Source: Acidobacteria subdivision 13 bacterium RH2 MAG17b
GTDB lineage: Bacteria > Acidobacteriota > Terriglobia > UBA7540
NCBI GenBank assembly: GCA_002197525.1
Contig: NFUN01000118.1
Span: 1-50,937 of the forward strand
DNA: 50,937 nt
Reading direction: 5' to 3'
The notes beneath the pieces were generated by a model, which was given only the letters and a program-made list of their open reading frames with translations, searched no databases and had not been told where the DNA came from. Shown here in pieces: positions 8,040-17,757 of the stretch; the first letter of the stretch is position 1; every line of letters begins with the position of its first letter. A program made the translations under genes and the position numbers.

Positions 8040-8723
8040 CTAATCGGCAGCCAACTCCCGGCGAAGCACGCCCAATTCCCTCCGCGCCCGGATTAGAGAC
8101 AGACGCTGGCGCATAAGGAAGAAAAACAGGCACAAGAAAGCCCCCCAACTCACAAACAGAGTGAGTTGCATGGGCGGCGCAAGCCCCGAATTAGGCCCGC
8201 CCATGATGACGGGCTGCGGGTGCTGCGTTCTCCACCAGCGTATCGCCATGTAATCCACGGGAACATCCACAAAACCGATAATGCCGACCACCGCGCTCAA
8301 CAACGCCGCCCGGCCTGGGTTGATGAAAAAACTCCGCACCAGCAGATAGCCCACGAAGAGCAGCCACAGAATAAAGGTAAGCGTAAGCCGGGGATCCCAC
8401 GTCCACCAGATGCCCCAAATAGGCTTCGCCCAGAGCGGGCCTGTGATCAGCAAGCAGGAGCAGAAAATAAAACCGACCTCGCCCGCCGCGTGGGCCAGGT
8501 CATCGGCCGCCTGGGAGCGCCGGGCCAGATACCCTACACTACCTAGGAAAACGATGAAATAGGCTACGAAAGCCGTCCAGCCGGAGGGAACGTGAACGTA
8601 CATGATGCGGTAAACGTTGCCCTGGTTGGCATCGGTTGGCGCGTAGATGAAAATCAAATAAAGCGCCAGCACGATCCAGGCCGCGGCCAGCATGGCGTGC
8701 ACCGTCATGGAAGATTTCTGCAT
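8040..8723 (-). CDS. ccmC: Heme exporter permease CcmC
   Basis: 227 residues with six predicted transmembrane helices. It carries the tryptophan-rich heme-binding signature WGIWWTWDPRLT between helices 3 and 4, and the conserved His in YVHVPSGW in the first periplasmic loop. CcmC loads heme onto CcmE with CcmD and the CcmAB ATPase. It sits in a ccm operon, 47 bp downstream of ccmB. A downstream Met at residue 6 is an alternative start. Identification is firm. Confidence 0.95.
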   Translation of the reverse strand: MQKSSMTVHAMLAAAWIVLALYLIFIYAPTDANQGNVYRIMYVHVPSGWTAFVAYFIVFLGSVGYLARRSQAADDLAHAAGEVGFIFCSCLLITGPLWAKPIWGIWWTWDPRLTLTFILWLLFVGYLLVRSFFINPGRAALLSAVVGIIGFVDVPVDYMAIRWWRTQHPQPVIMGGPNSGLAPPMQLTLFVSWGAFLCLFFFLMRQRLSLIRARRELGVLRRELAAD

Positions 8724-8770
8724 TTATAACAGGCCCTCATGCGAAGGCGTCAACACGCCGGTTCCGCTCG

Positions 8771-9448
8771 CTATTCCTCAAGCACGAACTCAAACAGCAT
8801 GAACGACAAGACCGTGAAAATAACGGTGAAGGCGGCCAGCAGCTTCACCCAGCTCAAGTACTGCGCCGGCGCATCGCCCTTCAGCACGCTCGTCGTCGCC
8901 TCGATGGCTCCGATGAAAATGGGGACAGCCACGGGAAATTGTAAAACCGGCAGCATTACCTCTCGCATCCTGGTGTTTGCTGCCACCGCGCCGAACGTTA
9001 CGCCTACCGCGACGTAGCCCAGAGTGCCAAACAGAACAATTACTGCGAACCACTTGAACACCGGGAGGAAAGAGAAGTTGTACCACAGCGCCGCCGCAAA
9101 AACGATCACTACCTCGGCAACCGCGAGGAAGATGAAATTAGCAGCCAATTTCGCCAGGTAAATCAGCCCCGGCTCGACCGGAGCCAGGCGCAATCCCTCC
9201 AGGCACGAATTTTCCCGCTCCGCGGCGAAGGAGTGGTTGAAACCCAGGATACCGGCAAAGACGAAAGCAATCCACAAGACGCCGGGAAGCAGGCGCAAGG
9301 ACTCTTCACCCGACGGCTCGAATGCAAAGTCGCAAAGGAACACGACGAGAAGGCCGAAAACACAGACCGAGGCCAGCGTTTCCCGCTGCCGCCATTCGAC
9401 GCGCAGGTCCTTCAGAAGTAAGGTCCAAATAATCTTAAGGCTACGCAT
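8771..9448 (-). CDS. ccmB: Heme exporter permease CcmB
   Basis: 225 residues from the ATG at 9448. Six transmembrane segments with the CcmB blocks KDLRVEWRQRE near the N-terminus and ERENSCLEGLRLAPV in the first cytoplasmic loop, where the ATPase docks. It is the membrane partner of CcmA in the ABC complex that releases holo-CcmE. The 212-bp gap to ccmA is unusual for these usually tightly packed genes and is filled by palindromes (9531-9632). Confidence 0.93.
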   Translation of the reverse strand: MRSLKIIWTLLLKDLRVEWRQRETLASVCVFGLLVVFLCDFAFEPSGEESLRLLPGVLWIAFVFAGILGFNHSFAAERENSCLEGLRLAPVEPGLIYLAKLAANFIFLAVAEVVIVFAAALWYNFSFLPVFKWFAVIVLFGTLGYVAVGVTFGAVAANTRMREVMLPVLQFPVAVPIFIGAIEATTSVLKGDAPAQYLSWVKLLAAFTVIFTVLSFMLFEFVLEE

Positions 9449-9530
9449 GAACCATTCCAAGGGCGCAACGGGGCCTCGTGGCGAAACGCGCACTCATACC
9501 AATTTTACGTCATACGTAGAGTTTTAATCC

Positions 9531-9632
9531 GGGAGGTGGCGCACATATCACGCCTTTGCGATGTGTGCGGTTCTCAAGCGCGCAACCATGACAGAATCGC
9601 CATGGTTGCGCCACCCAGATTTTATCTATGTG
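9531..9632. repeat. Palindromic intergenic repeat between ccmA and ccmB
   Basis: Starts with GGAGGTGGCGCACATATC ... GATGTGTGCGG, related to 436-480 and 22340-22379. It then has an inner inverted repeat GCGCAACCATG / CATGGTTGCGC and ends in GCGCCACCC, complementary to the left edge. Overall this is a nested palindrome of about 100 bp inserted in the ccm operon. Confidence 0.55.
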
Positions 9633-9660
9633 TGACATCAAATCGTTATCAGTTCCCGTC

Positions 9661-10392
9661 TCACCCGCCAGAAAGTTTCATCTGCGGTTCCGCCAGCCGC
9701 AACTCCACCGGCGCTCCGGCGATGGAGCCGTCGTAGCAGACACGGCCTTTTTCAAGGACCACCAGACGCTGGGCGATCGAAGCTCCCTGAGCGAAGTTGT
9801 GCGTGGAAAACGCCACCGCTTTGCCCTCGCCGGGCAATCGCCGCAGGAGCAATTCCAAGCTAGCGATGGACTTGGCGTCAAGACCGGTGAAAGGCTCATC
9901 AAACAGAAGGAAATCCGGATCGTGAAGCATCGCCCGCGCCAGAGTGACGCGCTGCTGCAATCCTCGTGACAGGCTCCGGACCGTTTGCCGGGAGCAGCCG
10001 CTGAGTCCAAAGGTCTCAAGCGATGCATCAATTTTTTGGGCGAGGCCGGACAGGCCAAAGAGCCTGCCTGCAAGCGCCAGGTTTTCCTGCACGGTGAGAT
10101 CGCCGTATAGGAAAGTTGCGTGAGAGACAAAACCGATTCGCGATTTCAGGGCCGCTGTCCGGCGATGCACTTTACACCCATCGAGCAGAATTTCCCCTTC
10201 GCCCGGCTCTGCCAGCGAAGCCAGCACGCGGAGCAGAGTTGTTTTTCCAGCCCCATTTGCGCCGTAAAGCAAAACGCTCTCGCCGCTCGATATCCTGAAG
10301 TTCACGCCCTTCAGCGCCGCGAAGTCGCCGAAATATTTGCTGAGGCCGCGGACTTCAAGCTGGGACTCAACTCGGGTTGTGTCGGGTGGCAT
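9661..10392 (-). CDS. ccmA: Heme exporter ATPase CcmA
   Basis: 243 residues from the ATG at 10392, overlapping the end of the upstream gene by 26 bp. ABC ATPase with Walker A GANGAGKTT, signature LSRGLQQRVTLARAM, Walker B FLLFDEP and the switch His in FSTHN. The position just upstream of ccmB and ccmC marks it as CcmA, which powers release of heme-loaded CcmE. The overlap suggests translational coupling to the carboxypeptidase-like gene. Confidence 0.93.
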   Translation of the reverse strand: MPPDTTRVESQLEVRGLSKYFGDFAALKGVNFRISSGESVLLYGANGAGKTTLLRVLASLAEPGEGEILLDGCKVHRRTAALKSRIGFVSHATFLYGDLTVQENLALAGRLFGLSGLAQKIDASLETFGLSGCSRQTVRSLSRGLQQRVTLARAMLHDPDFLLFDEPFTGLDAKSIASLELLLRRLPGEGKAVAFSTHNFAQGASIAQRLVVLEKGRVCYDGSIAGAPVELRLAEPQMKLSGG

Positions 10393-11614
10393 AGGACTCA
10401 AGGAACACCGGAGGGCTGGACTTCAGCAGCACAATGAGCTTCGCCTTCAAATCCAGGCGCTCGCCCCAGTACCTCTTTTCGGGAATCTTGCCTGCCTCAA
10501 AAAGTTCGTCGAGGTTGGCGATGGAATTAATCAACTTCTCGATCTTCCCCTCAAGCTGCTTTTGAGCAGGATGGCCGGAACGGGCGGCGTCTCGCGTGGC
10601 CCACTCCTTCGAGATTCGCACTCCCATCGCCCATAGGAGCACCAAGAGAAAGCAACCGAGCAGCGGCAGCCCAAGCCGTGTCATAGGGTTGGGAATTTCC
10701 TTTACCGTTTGCTCGTCGCTGCTGTCTGGCGCTGTGTCAGGAACGGCTGCTCCGGAAAAACCGGCTTCAATCGCGGAACCCGCCCCCAGGTTCTGCGCCA
10801 GTAACTTCTCGCCGCCACTGTCCGCATCGGCGCCAGCAGGCTTGAATAGTGCGGATTGCACCTTCAGTGTAGAGGGCACCACGTCCAGCTCGAGCTGGAC
10901 GATGGGGTAAGGCACGCTATCAGAGAGCCTGAAAGCTTGGGAAGAGTAGTCCGCCTGATAGGACACGATAACCACGGTCAGGCCCGGCTTCAATGGATAC
11001 TGAATGAAATATTGCCCGGATGTATTGCCCGGACGCACGTCTTGCGGCAAGGGCATGTTCAGCTCGCCTACCACCTCGACCGAAGGTTGGCTTGCGCCGC
11101 TGCCAAGATTGAAGGAAAACGTACCGGCCGGGTTCGCATAAGCGACGGCGGGAGAGGCCGTGTTCCTGAGCCCATATAACTCTTCTACCTGCGCCTTGTT
11201 GCCCTTGGCGCGCACCAAAAGGCGCGCCGAAGAAATACTGAGACGAGGCGCGACCGCCGTTGAGTCATAGATTTTCAGATTCACGGTCGCGGCCGCGTTG
11301 GGCCGTATGGGCTGATGATAACTGACGCCTTCGTACAAAGCCTGTACCAAGTAAAAGGCGCCCGGCTGGATCGACAAACCCGCAAAGGCGAAATGGCCGT
11401 TTGCATCCGTGCGGGTGGAAGCGACCTGGCGCATACCTTCCTTGCCAGGATTCAACAACTGCACAGTCTGGCCCGCTGCGGGCCGGTTCGTGGTCCCATT
11501 TACTACACGCCCTTCGATGCTGCCGGCCGCCAGCGTACGCAGCGGGACCATCACAACACCCAGGAAAAGAAGACCTCCAAGGACGCGACCCACGTTCAAC
11601 CACCAAACCTTCAC
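10367..11614 (-). CDS. Membrane-anchored carboxypeptidase-like regulatory domain protein of the ccm cluster
   Basis: 415 residues. A signal peptide is followed by a CarboxypepD_reg-like beta-sandwich (GSIEGRVVNGTTNRPAAGQTV ... TRTDANGHFAFAGL, in pieces) at about residues 30-125. A further beta-rich extracytoplasmic region ends in one transmembrane helix (LGLPLLGCFLLVLLWAMG, near residue 335) and a cytoplasmic helical tail. Not a canonical Ccm component. Its place inside the ccm operon, overlapping ccmA, suggests an accessory role in cytochrome c assembly. Function unproven. Confidence 0.75.
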   Translation of the reverse strand: MKVWWLNVGRVLGGLLFLGVVMVPLRTLAAGSIEGRVVNGTTNRPAAGQTVQLLNPGKEGMRQVASTRTDANGHFAFAGLSIQPGAFYLVQALYEGVSYHQPIRPNAAATVNLKIYDSTAVAPRLSISSARLLVRAKGNKAQVEELYGLRNTASPAVAYANPAGTFSFNLGSGASQPSVEVVGELNMPLPQDVRPGNTSGQYFIQYPLKPGLTVVIVSYQADYSSQAFRLSDSVPYPIVQLELDVVPSTLKVQSALFKPAGADADSGGEKLLAQNLGAGSAIEAGFSGAAVPDTAPDSSDEQTVKEIPNPMTRLGLPLLGCFLLVLLWAMGVRISKEWATRDAARSGHPAQKQLEGKIEKLINSIANLDELFEAGKIPEKRYWGERLDLKAKLIVLLKSSPPVFLESYATRHNPS

Positions 11615-11693
11615 GATGAATCCTTAATCAGTTCTACGGGGTTAGCCAGAGCCAGCAACCCTGGCAAGCTTCGGTATTGCAGCCGGTGACTTC

Positions 11694-12134
11694 TTAGGGT
11701 TTCGAGATAGGCGAGCCGCAGTTGCCGCAAAACCTGACTGGAACTGGATTATTGAACCCGCACTTCTTGCAGACGTAACTTTCCGCCAGCCTGCTCTTCA
11801 ACCTCGCACGCCGCGCCGCCACTGAGCTCTCAATAAAGCGGTCTTCGGCGCTTCCCCGCTCGAGTTCCTGCGATGCGGCCATCAGGTGCGCAGCTTCGGT
11901 TTTGTAACTGTCGCGAAGCGAGGTGTAGTCTTTTTGCGCGATCTTGCGCGCCTGATACTCAAACTCCAAATCTTCCATGTTTTCGTACACAACCATCCGG
12001 CGCCGCTTCAGATCGGCCGCAGGAGTCATATCGACGGGCAAAACCGACTTGTCTTCATCCCGCGAGGAAAGCAGGGGATAAACAACAAAAACCGAAAGCG
12101 CCACGGCGATAGCGAAAATTAAGCCTATAAGCAT
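11694..12134 (-). CDS. Membrane protein with C-terminal zinc ribbon, ccm-associated
   Basis: 146 residues from ATG 12134; a TTG at 12143 is possible. One N-terminal transmembrane helix, then a helical charged segment (YENMEDLEFEYQARKIAQKD...), then a zinc ribbon (VCKKCGFNNP...RFCGNCGSPI) at the C-terminus. The helix-plus-helical-region layout recalls the N-terminal part of CcmI, which brings apocytochrome to the heme lyase; the zinc ribbon is not part of CcmI. A CcmI-like adaptor role is an inference from layout and from the neighbours ccmH and ccmF. Confidence 0.7.
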   Translation of the reverse strand: MLIGLIFAIAVALSVFVVYPLLSSRDEDKSVLPVDMTPAADLKRRRMVVYENMEDLEFEYQARKIAQKDYTSLRDSYKTEAAHLMAASQELERGSAEDRFIESSVAARRARLKSRLAESYVCKKCGFNNPVPVRFCGNCGSPISKP

Positions 12135-12206
12135 AAGAATCAATTTACCGGCCTGGCAATCCGGTGGCTCGTTGAACCCTAATCGGAATGCCGTCCACTA
12201 AATCAC

Positions 12207-12713
12207 TCAGCGCCGCGATGACCCAAGCCTGGTCATTTCCTCCTCGACCGCTGCCATAAGCTTGGCGTCAACAGGTAGGTCCGAAGCTGATGCAGAAGAC
12301 GCTGGAGGCTTGCGCCTCCACCTGCTCACAATCATCACCACGATGCCTAATCCCAACACCAACCCGAACCCTGGCAGAACCCAGGCTGTCAGGTCAAATC
12401 CTCTCGCCGGCGGGGCCGCCAGCACTCGCACGCCATAGCGGTTCGTGAGGTCCTGTAGGATGGCGGCTTCGGTTTTGCCCTGGCGGATATCGGCCAGTAT
12501 TAAAGCCTCCATTTCCGCCCGGCTTTGGCATTCCGAAGGAAGATGGGGGCAGTGGTTGAGCGTGGTTGCACAGCCACACAAGCAAAAGACCTTGCTCCCT
12601 ATCTGTTCGAGCGTGATTTTGGCCTGGCTGGCAGCGAATCCCCGGGCCGCCGCCATCAACATTCCTGCACCCAGCGCCACAAGAGCGGCCCTATGAATTT
12701 GCCGGCTGAACAC
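12207..12713 (-). CDS. ccmH: Cytochrome c maturation thioredox protein CcmH
   Basis: 168 residues starting at a GTG. A signal peptide is followed by a three-helix CcmH domain with the Cys cluster VFCLCGCATTLNHCPH, the variant of the LRCxxCQ redox motif seen in several non-proteobacterial CcmH proteins. Then come RAEMEALILADIRQGKTEAA and YGVRVLAAPP. A C-terminal transmembrane helix follows. CcmH keeps the apocytochrome CxxCH thiols reduced for heme ligation by CcmF. Separated from ccmF by a palindromic element. Confidence 0.9.
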   Translation of the reverse strand: MFSRQIHRAALVALGAGMLMAAARGFAASQAKITLEQIGSKVFCLCGCATTLNHCPHLPSECQSRAEMEALILADIRQGKTEAAILQDLTNRYGVRVLAAPPARGFDLTAWVLPGFGLVLGLGIVVMIVSRWRRKPPASSASASDLPVDAKLMAAVEEEMTRLGSSRR

Positions 12714-12743
12714 GGCGGTAACCTCGTTCGGAATTTTCCAGGC

Positions 12744-12867
12744 TAAAGAGTCTGTGGGACAACCGCAGCTGTAGCGGCGGTTTGTGACCGCCGGTCTTTA
12801 TTTTTTAATAGCTTCGGCGCTCATAGAGCGCCGCACCAGCTCAAAAACCGCAGTTTTCACACAGACC

Positions 12868-12873
<6 letters not shown>
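12744..12873. repeat. MITE-like palindromic element between ccmF and ccmH
   Basis: Terminal inverted repeats TCTGTGGGACAACCGC (left) and its imperfect complement GCAGTTTTCACACAGA (right). The core has the hairpin GGCGGTTTGTGACCGCC with a T-rich tract, then CGGCGCTC/GAGCGCCG. The core matches that of the elements at 7908, 25449 and 28512, but the ends are different, so this may be a sister family. Its right edge overlaps the TAG stop codon of ccmF (12868-12870). Confidence 0.55.
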
Positions 12874-14888
<2,015 letters not shown>

Positions 14889-14892
<4 letters not shown>

Positions 14893-15083
14893 GCCTGCTC
14901 CCTGTGCCCGTCGATTCCCTGCCGGTTCGCGAGTTGGTATGCTTCTTGAAGAACGTTGGCGCCCATCTGAGCGCCGAAAACCCTGAAGAATATGTCGCGG
15001 CCAAAAACCGCCGCATCACTCAGAACCGCCGTCTGCAAAGCGCTTCCCGTGCGGTGTATTTTAAGGCTCCGGAAGCTATTCAC
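14889..15083 (-). CDS. Hypothetical small protein between ccmE and ccmF (doubtful)
   Basis: A 64-residue frame whose TGA overlaps the ccmF ATG in an ATGA arrangement, as expected for a coupled gene. It fills the 218-bp space between ccmE and ccmF. The sequence (MNSFRSLKIHRTGSALQTAV...) is not hydrophobic and I recognise no family. It could equally be a leader region with a fortuitous frame. Confidence 0.25.
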
Positions 15084-15110
15084 GCGCGGACCGCAGCGCG
15101 CTGAACCGCG

Positions 15111-15569
15111 TCATTCCGCTCCCGCTGAGGCCGTTTCGCCCAGCTTCATCCCGCCCATTCCAGCCTGCTTCGGTCCGGGTGGCAGCGATTGGTACTTGGA
15201 AGCGCACTTCGCCTGAATCTGCCTGGCGTTGAAGGAACCATCGGCTGTGTAACTGCCGTCGACAATCGCTTGCGCTCCGCCCTTGAAGGTGTCAGGCAGC
15301 GTGTCTGAACCAACGTAAACCACCGGAACCGATTCGGCGCCCTGCGCCAGCCGGAAGCGCAACGTCCCGCCCTGCCGCGTGATCGAACCGTCTTCAACGG
15401 TACCGCCAACCCGAATATGGTTCCGCGCCGTCTTGCGGCTGATCAACTCGCCCACAGTGACGTAATAAGTTTTGCTTTGCTGAAAACCCGATACCGCTTC
15501 CCACAAGGCCACGCTCAGGATAATCGCGATGCCGATGCCAAATTTCCAGCGTCTTGAGTGGTGTTCCAT
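15111..15569 (-). CDS. ccmE: Periplasmic heme chaperone CcmE, CxxxY variant
   Basis: 152 residues. One N-terminal transmembrane helix (WKFGIGIAIILSVALWEAV), then the CcmE OB-fold (HIRVGGTVEDGSI...LRFRLAQGAESVPVVYVG...LPDTFKGGAQAIVDG, in pieces). Classical CcmE binds heme covalently through a His in an HxxxY motif. Here the equivalent site reads KCASKYQSLPP, so Cys122 replaces His and Tyr126 is kept. A CxxxY form is known from some sulfate reducers and archaea. It is the first gene of the ccm operon and likely sets its transcription start. Confidence 0.92.
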   Translation of the reverse strand: MEHHSRRWKFGIGIAIILSVALWEAVSGFQQSKTYYVTVGELISRKTARNHIRVGGTVEDGSITRQGGTLRFRLAQGAESVPVVYVGSDTLPDTFKGGAQAIVDGSYTADGSFNARQIQAKCASKYQSLPPGPKQAGMGGMKLGETASAGAE

Positions 15570-15791
15570 AGGTCCCCGCTTCAGGCAGGATAATCCTTCC
15601 TTAAAACCGAATTGTGCACCCTCCGTCTTCCGGAGTCAATCCGATTCACCGCGTGGTGATGGGTCAGTTTGTTGTAGATGCGTCCTTAATCGAGCGTGAC
15701 GAAAGCGTTTCTTGGCCTCGCAAGACCAATAGGCTTATCATCGAAGAGCTGTCATCGTTACGTCGCGCGCGGGGAGCCATGGAGGCAACTC

Positions 15792-16325
15792 ATGCTGCAT
15801 CAAATTGATCCCGGTCCGCAGTGCCCGGAAATAGTTCGCATGATTGTCGAGATCCCAAAGAACTCGAACAATAAATACGAGTACGACACCAAGCTGGGCG
15901 TGTTCCGGCTGGACCGGACGCTGTATTCCCCCATGCACTATCCCGGCGATTACGGCTTTATTCCCGGAACCATTGCCTACGATGGTGATCCGATGGACGT
16001 GCTGGTCCTGGCCGACGAACCCACCTTTACCGGCTGCATGATGGAAGTCCGTCCTCTCGGAGTGCTCGACATGGTGGATGAAAAAGGCCGCGACGAGAAA
16101 ATCGTCGCTGTGCCGGAAGGCAATCCCCGCTACGAGCAAATCCACACGGTCGACCAGATTTTTCCCCACGTGCGCCTGGAGATCGAGCACTTCTTCGATA
16201 TTTATAAGGAGCTCGAAGGCAAAGAGACGCAGATCAAGGGATGGCGCTCGCCGATGAAGGCGCGCCAATGCATTCAAGAAGCTCGGCAGTCATACCTGGA
16301 CCGGTACGCTTCCAAGACGGTTTAG
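15792..16325 (+). CDS. ppa: Soluble inorganic pyrophosphatase (family I)
   Basis: 177 residues from the ATG at 15792, preceded by GGAGG. Family I PPase signature with acidic metal ligands: EIPKNSNNKYEYD, MHYPGDYGFIPGT, DGDPMDVLVL and GRDEKIVAVP. It hydrolyses pyrophosphate to phosphate, driving biosynthetic reactions in the cytoplasm. Monocistronic, divergent from the ccm operon, with about 220 bp of upstream space. Confidence 0.95.
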   Translation: MLHQIDPGPQCPEIVRMIVEIPKNSNNKYEYDTKLGVFRLDRTLYSPMHYPGDYGFIPGTIAYDGDPMDVLVLADEPTFTGCMMEVRPLGVLDMVDEKGRDEKIVAVPEGNPRYEQIHTVDQIFPHVRLEIEHFFDIYKELEGKETQIKGWRSPMKARQCIQEARQSYLDRYASKTV

Positions 16326-16370
16326 CTACCTTGCTCTGGCAAACATGCACCAAATGAGTCAAGTTTTCCA

Positions 16371-16443
16371 GCGCCCCCTCACCTCCATCCCCTCTCCCCC
16401 AATTGGGGAGAGGGTGTCCCGCTTAGCGGGGCGGGTGAGGGTG
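16371..16443. repeat. CCCTCACC...GGTGAGGG palindrome, copy 1
   Basis: Begins CCCCCTCACCTCCATCCCC and ends GCGGGGCGGGTGAGGG, with an inner hairpin CCTCTCCCC-CAATT-GGGGAGAGG. A longer relative lies at 17561-17690, so the ubiA gene is framed by the two. This general palindrome type is widespread in bacterial intergenic DNA. The rest of 16326-16594 shows no gene. Confidence 0.6.
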
Positions 16444-16594
16444 CACGGTTCGCCGGTGTGAGGCGAAGCTTCGTTACTACTGCCGGCTTAAAACCCTTTC
16501 CTTGCCGTCAGAGCGATACGCGAACCCCGCCAACAGGACCACCTGGCCGTTCTCGCGCCTTTGGGCGAGGGGCGTTCTTCGGAGTACTCCCCAC

Positions 16595-17497
16595 TTAGGA
16601 GGCTAGCCTCAGTAGGTACGCCGCCGCCAAGCCCAAATGCCCTACCATCATCATTCCGTACATATGGCGCCAGCCCGGATGGTTTTCTCCCTCCTGCGCC
16701 AATCTGTGCGGATCGCGATTGATGAGGAAGATCACGTAGACGCCCCATGCCGTGAGCAGCCCGCTCAACGCCAGTATCGCGGGACCGTTGCCGGAGAGAA
16801 TTTTCAGCCACACCCCAGCCGCCATCACCACCCATGGCAGCACAAAAAATGGGCTAATCAGGCGTGCGGTGGCCGCGACTCCGTATTTTACCGGCAGCGT
16901 CATGCATCCCGCCGCGCGGTCGCCCTCCACATCCGCGAAATCTTTCGTTGTGGTAGCGCCGGCCAGAAAAAAGAAAAAGATCAGCCCGATGTACCACGGC
17001 TCGACTGAATCGAGCACTGTGCTCACCACCGCCCATCCCGCTACTTTCAATAGCTCACCGCGCGCGAGAGCGATCACCAGATTTGAACTCCAGGGCCGGC
17101 GCTTCAACCTCACAGGAGGCGCCGAGTAAAGTACTGTCGCAACCGCCCCGAGGAAAAACAGGCCGAACGTCTGGGCGTTCACCGCAGCCGCCATGGCGAG
17201 CGCCGCTGCATAGGAAAAACAAGAAAAAAACCACGCTTGCCGCAGCGTGATGCGGCCCGCAGGCAGCGGTCTGCCGGGTTTGTTGATGCGGTCGTTGGCG
17301 AGGTCGAATATCTGGTTCAAGCCATTTGATCCGGCGTTCAGCGCCGCCGCCCCGCAAACCGCCAGCGCCAACGCAAGCGGATTTAGCGGCGTGCGCGTGG
17401 CCGAATACGCGATCAGGGCGCCGGAAAAAATGCCCACCATGGGCGGGATCAGCGTAAAGGGCCGGGCAAGGGTCCAGTAGAGGCGGAAAGAGGCCAT
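16595..17497 (-). CDS. UbiA-family prenyltransferase
   Basis: 300 residues from the ATG at 17497. Multi-pass membrane protein (about eight or nine helices) with both UbiA prenyl-diphosphate/Mg motifs: NQIFDLANDRINKPGRPLPAG near residue 65 and DFADVEGDRAAGCMTLPV near residue 190. The family joins a prenyl diphosphate to an aromatic or polar acceptor (quinones, chlorophyll, heme O or lipids). The acceptor cannot be deduced; the neighbours ppa and glpD give no firm clue, though a glycerophosphate-linked lipid is conceivable. Confidence 0.85.
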   Translation of the reverse strand: MASFRLYWTLARPFTLIPPMVGIFSGALIAYSATRTPLNPLALALAVCGAAALNAGSNGLNQIFDLANDRINKPGRPLPAGRITLRQAWFFSCFSYAAALAMAAAVNAQTFGLFFLGAVATVLYSAPPVRLKRRPWSSNLVIALARGELLKVAGWAVVSTVLDSVEPWYIGLIFFFFLAGATTTKDFADVEGDRAAGCMTLPVKYGVAATARLISPFFVLPWVVMAAGVWLKILSGNGPAILALSGLLTAWGVYVIFLINRDPHRLAQEGENHPGWRHMYGMMMVGHLGLAAAYLLRLAS

Positions 17498-17560
17498 GCG
17501 AAGGCTATTCTCGGCTTGGGCGAGGCCGTTGGCAAGGCCGGAAAGCGCGAATCGAACCAA

Positions 17561-17690
17561 GCCCTCACCCACCGCTTCGCAGTCCCCCCTCTCCCGCAGG
17601 GCGAGGGCTGGAATCTCCTTAACTTAACTTATTGCCCTCGCCCCCTGAAAAGGGGGAGAGGGTGGCCCGCGGTGCGGGACGGGTGAGGGG
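17561..17690. repeat. CCCTCACC...GGTGAGGG palindrome, copy 2
   Basis: Outer arms GCCCTCACCCACCGC / GCGGGACGGGTGAGGGG, inner arms CCCCCTCTCCCGCAGGG / CCTGAAAAGGGGGAGAGGG. It lies upstream of ubiA and downstream of glpD. It resembles 16371-16443 in both ends but has a longer centre. Confidence 0.6.
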
Positions 17691-17757
17691 CCATGCTTCC
17701 GACACAGCCGAAGCTATACCCCGACGGACTTATTTAATGAACTTCTGAGACGTAACG

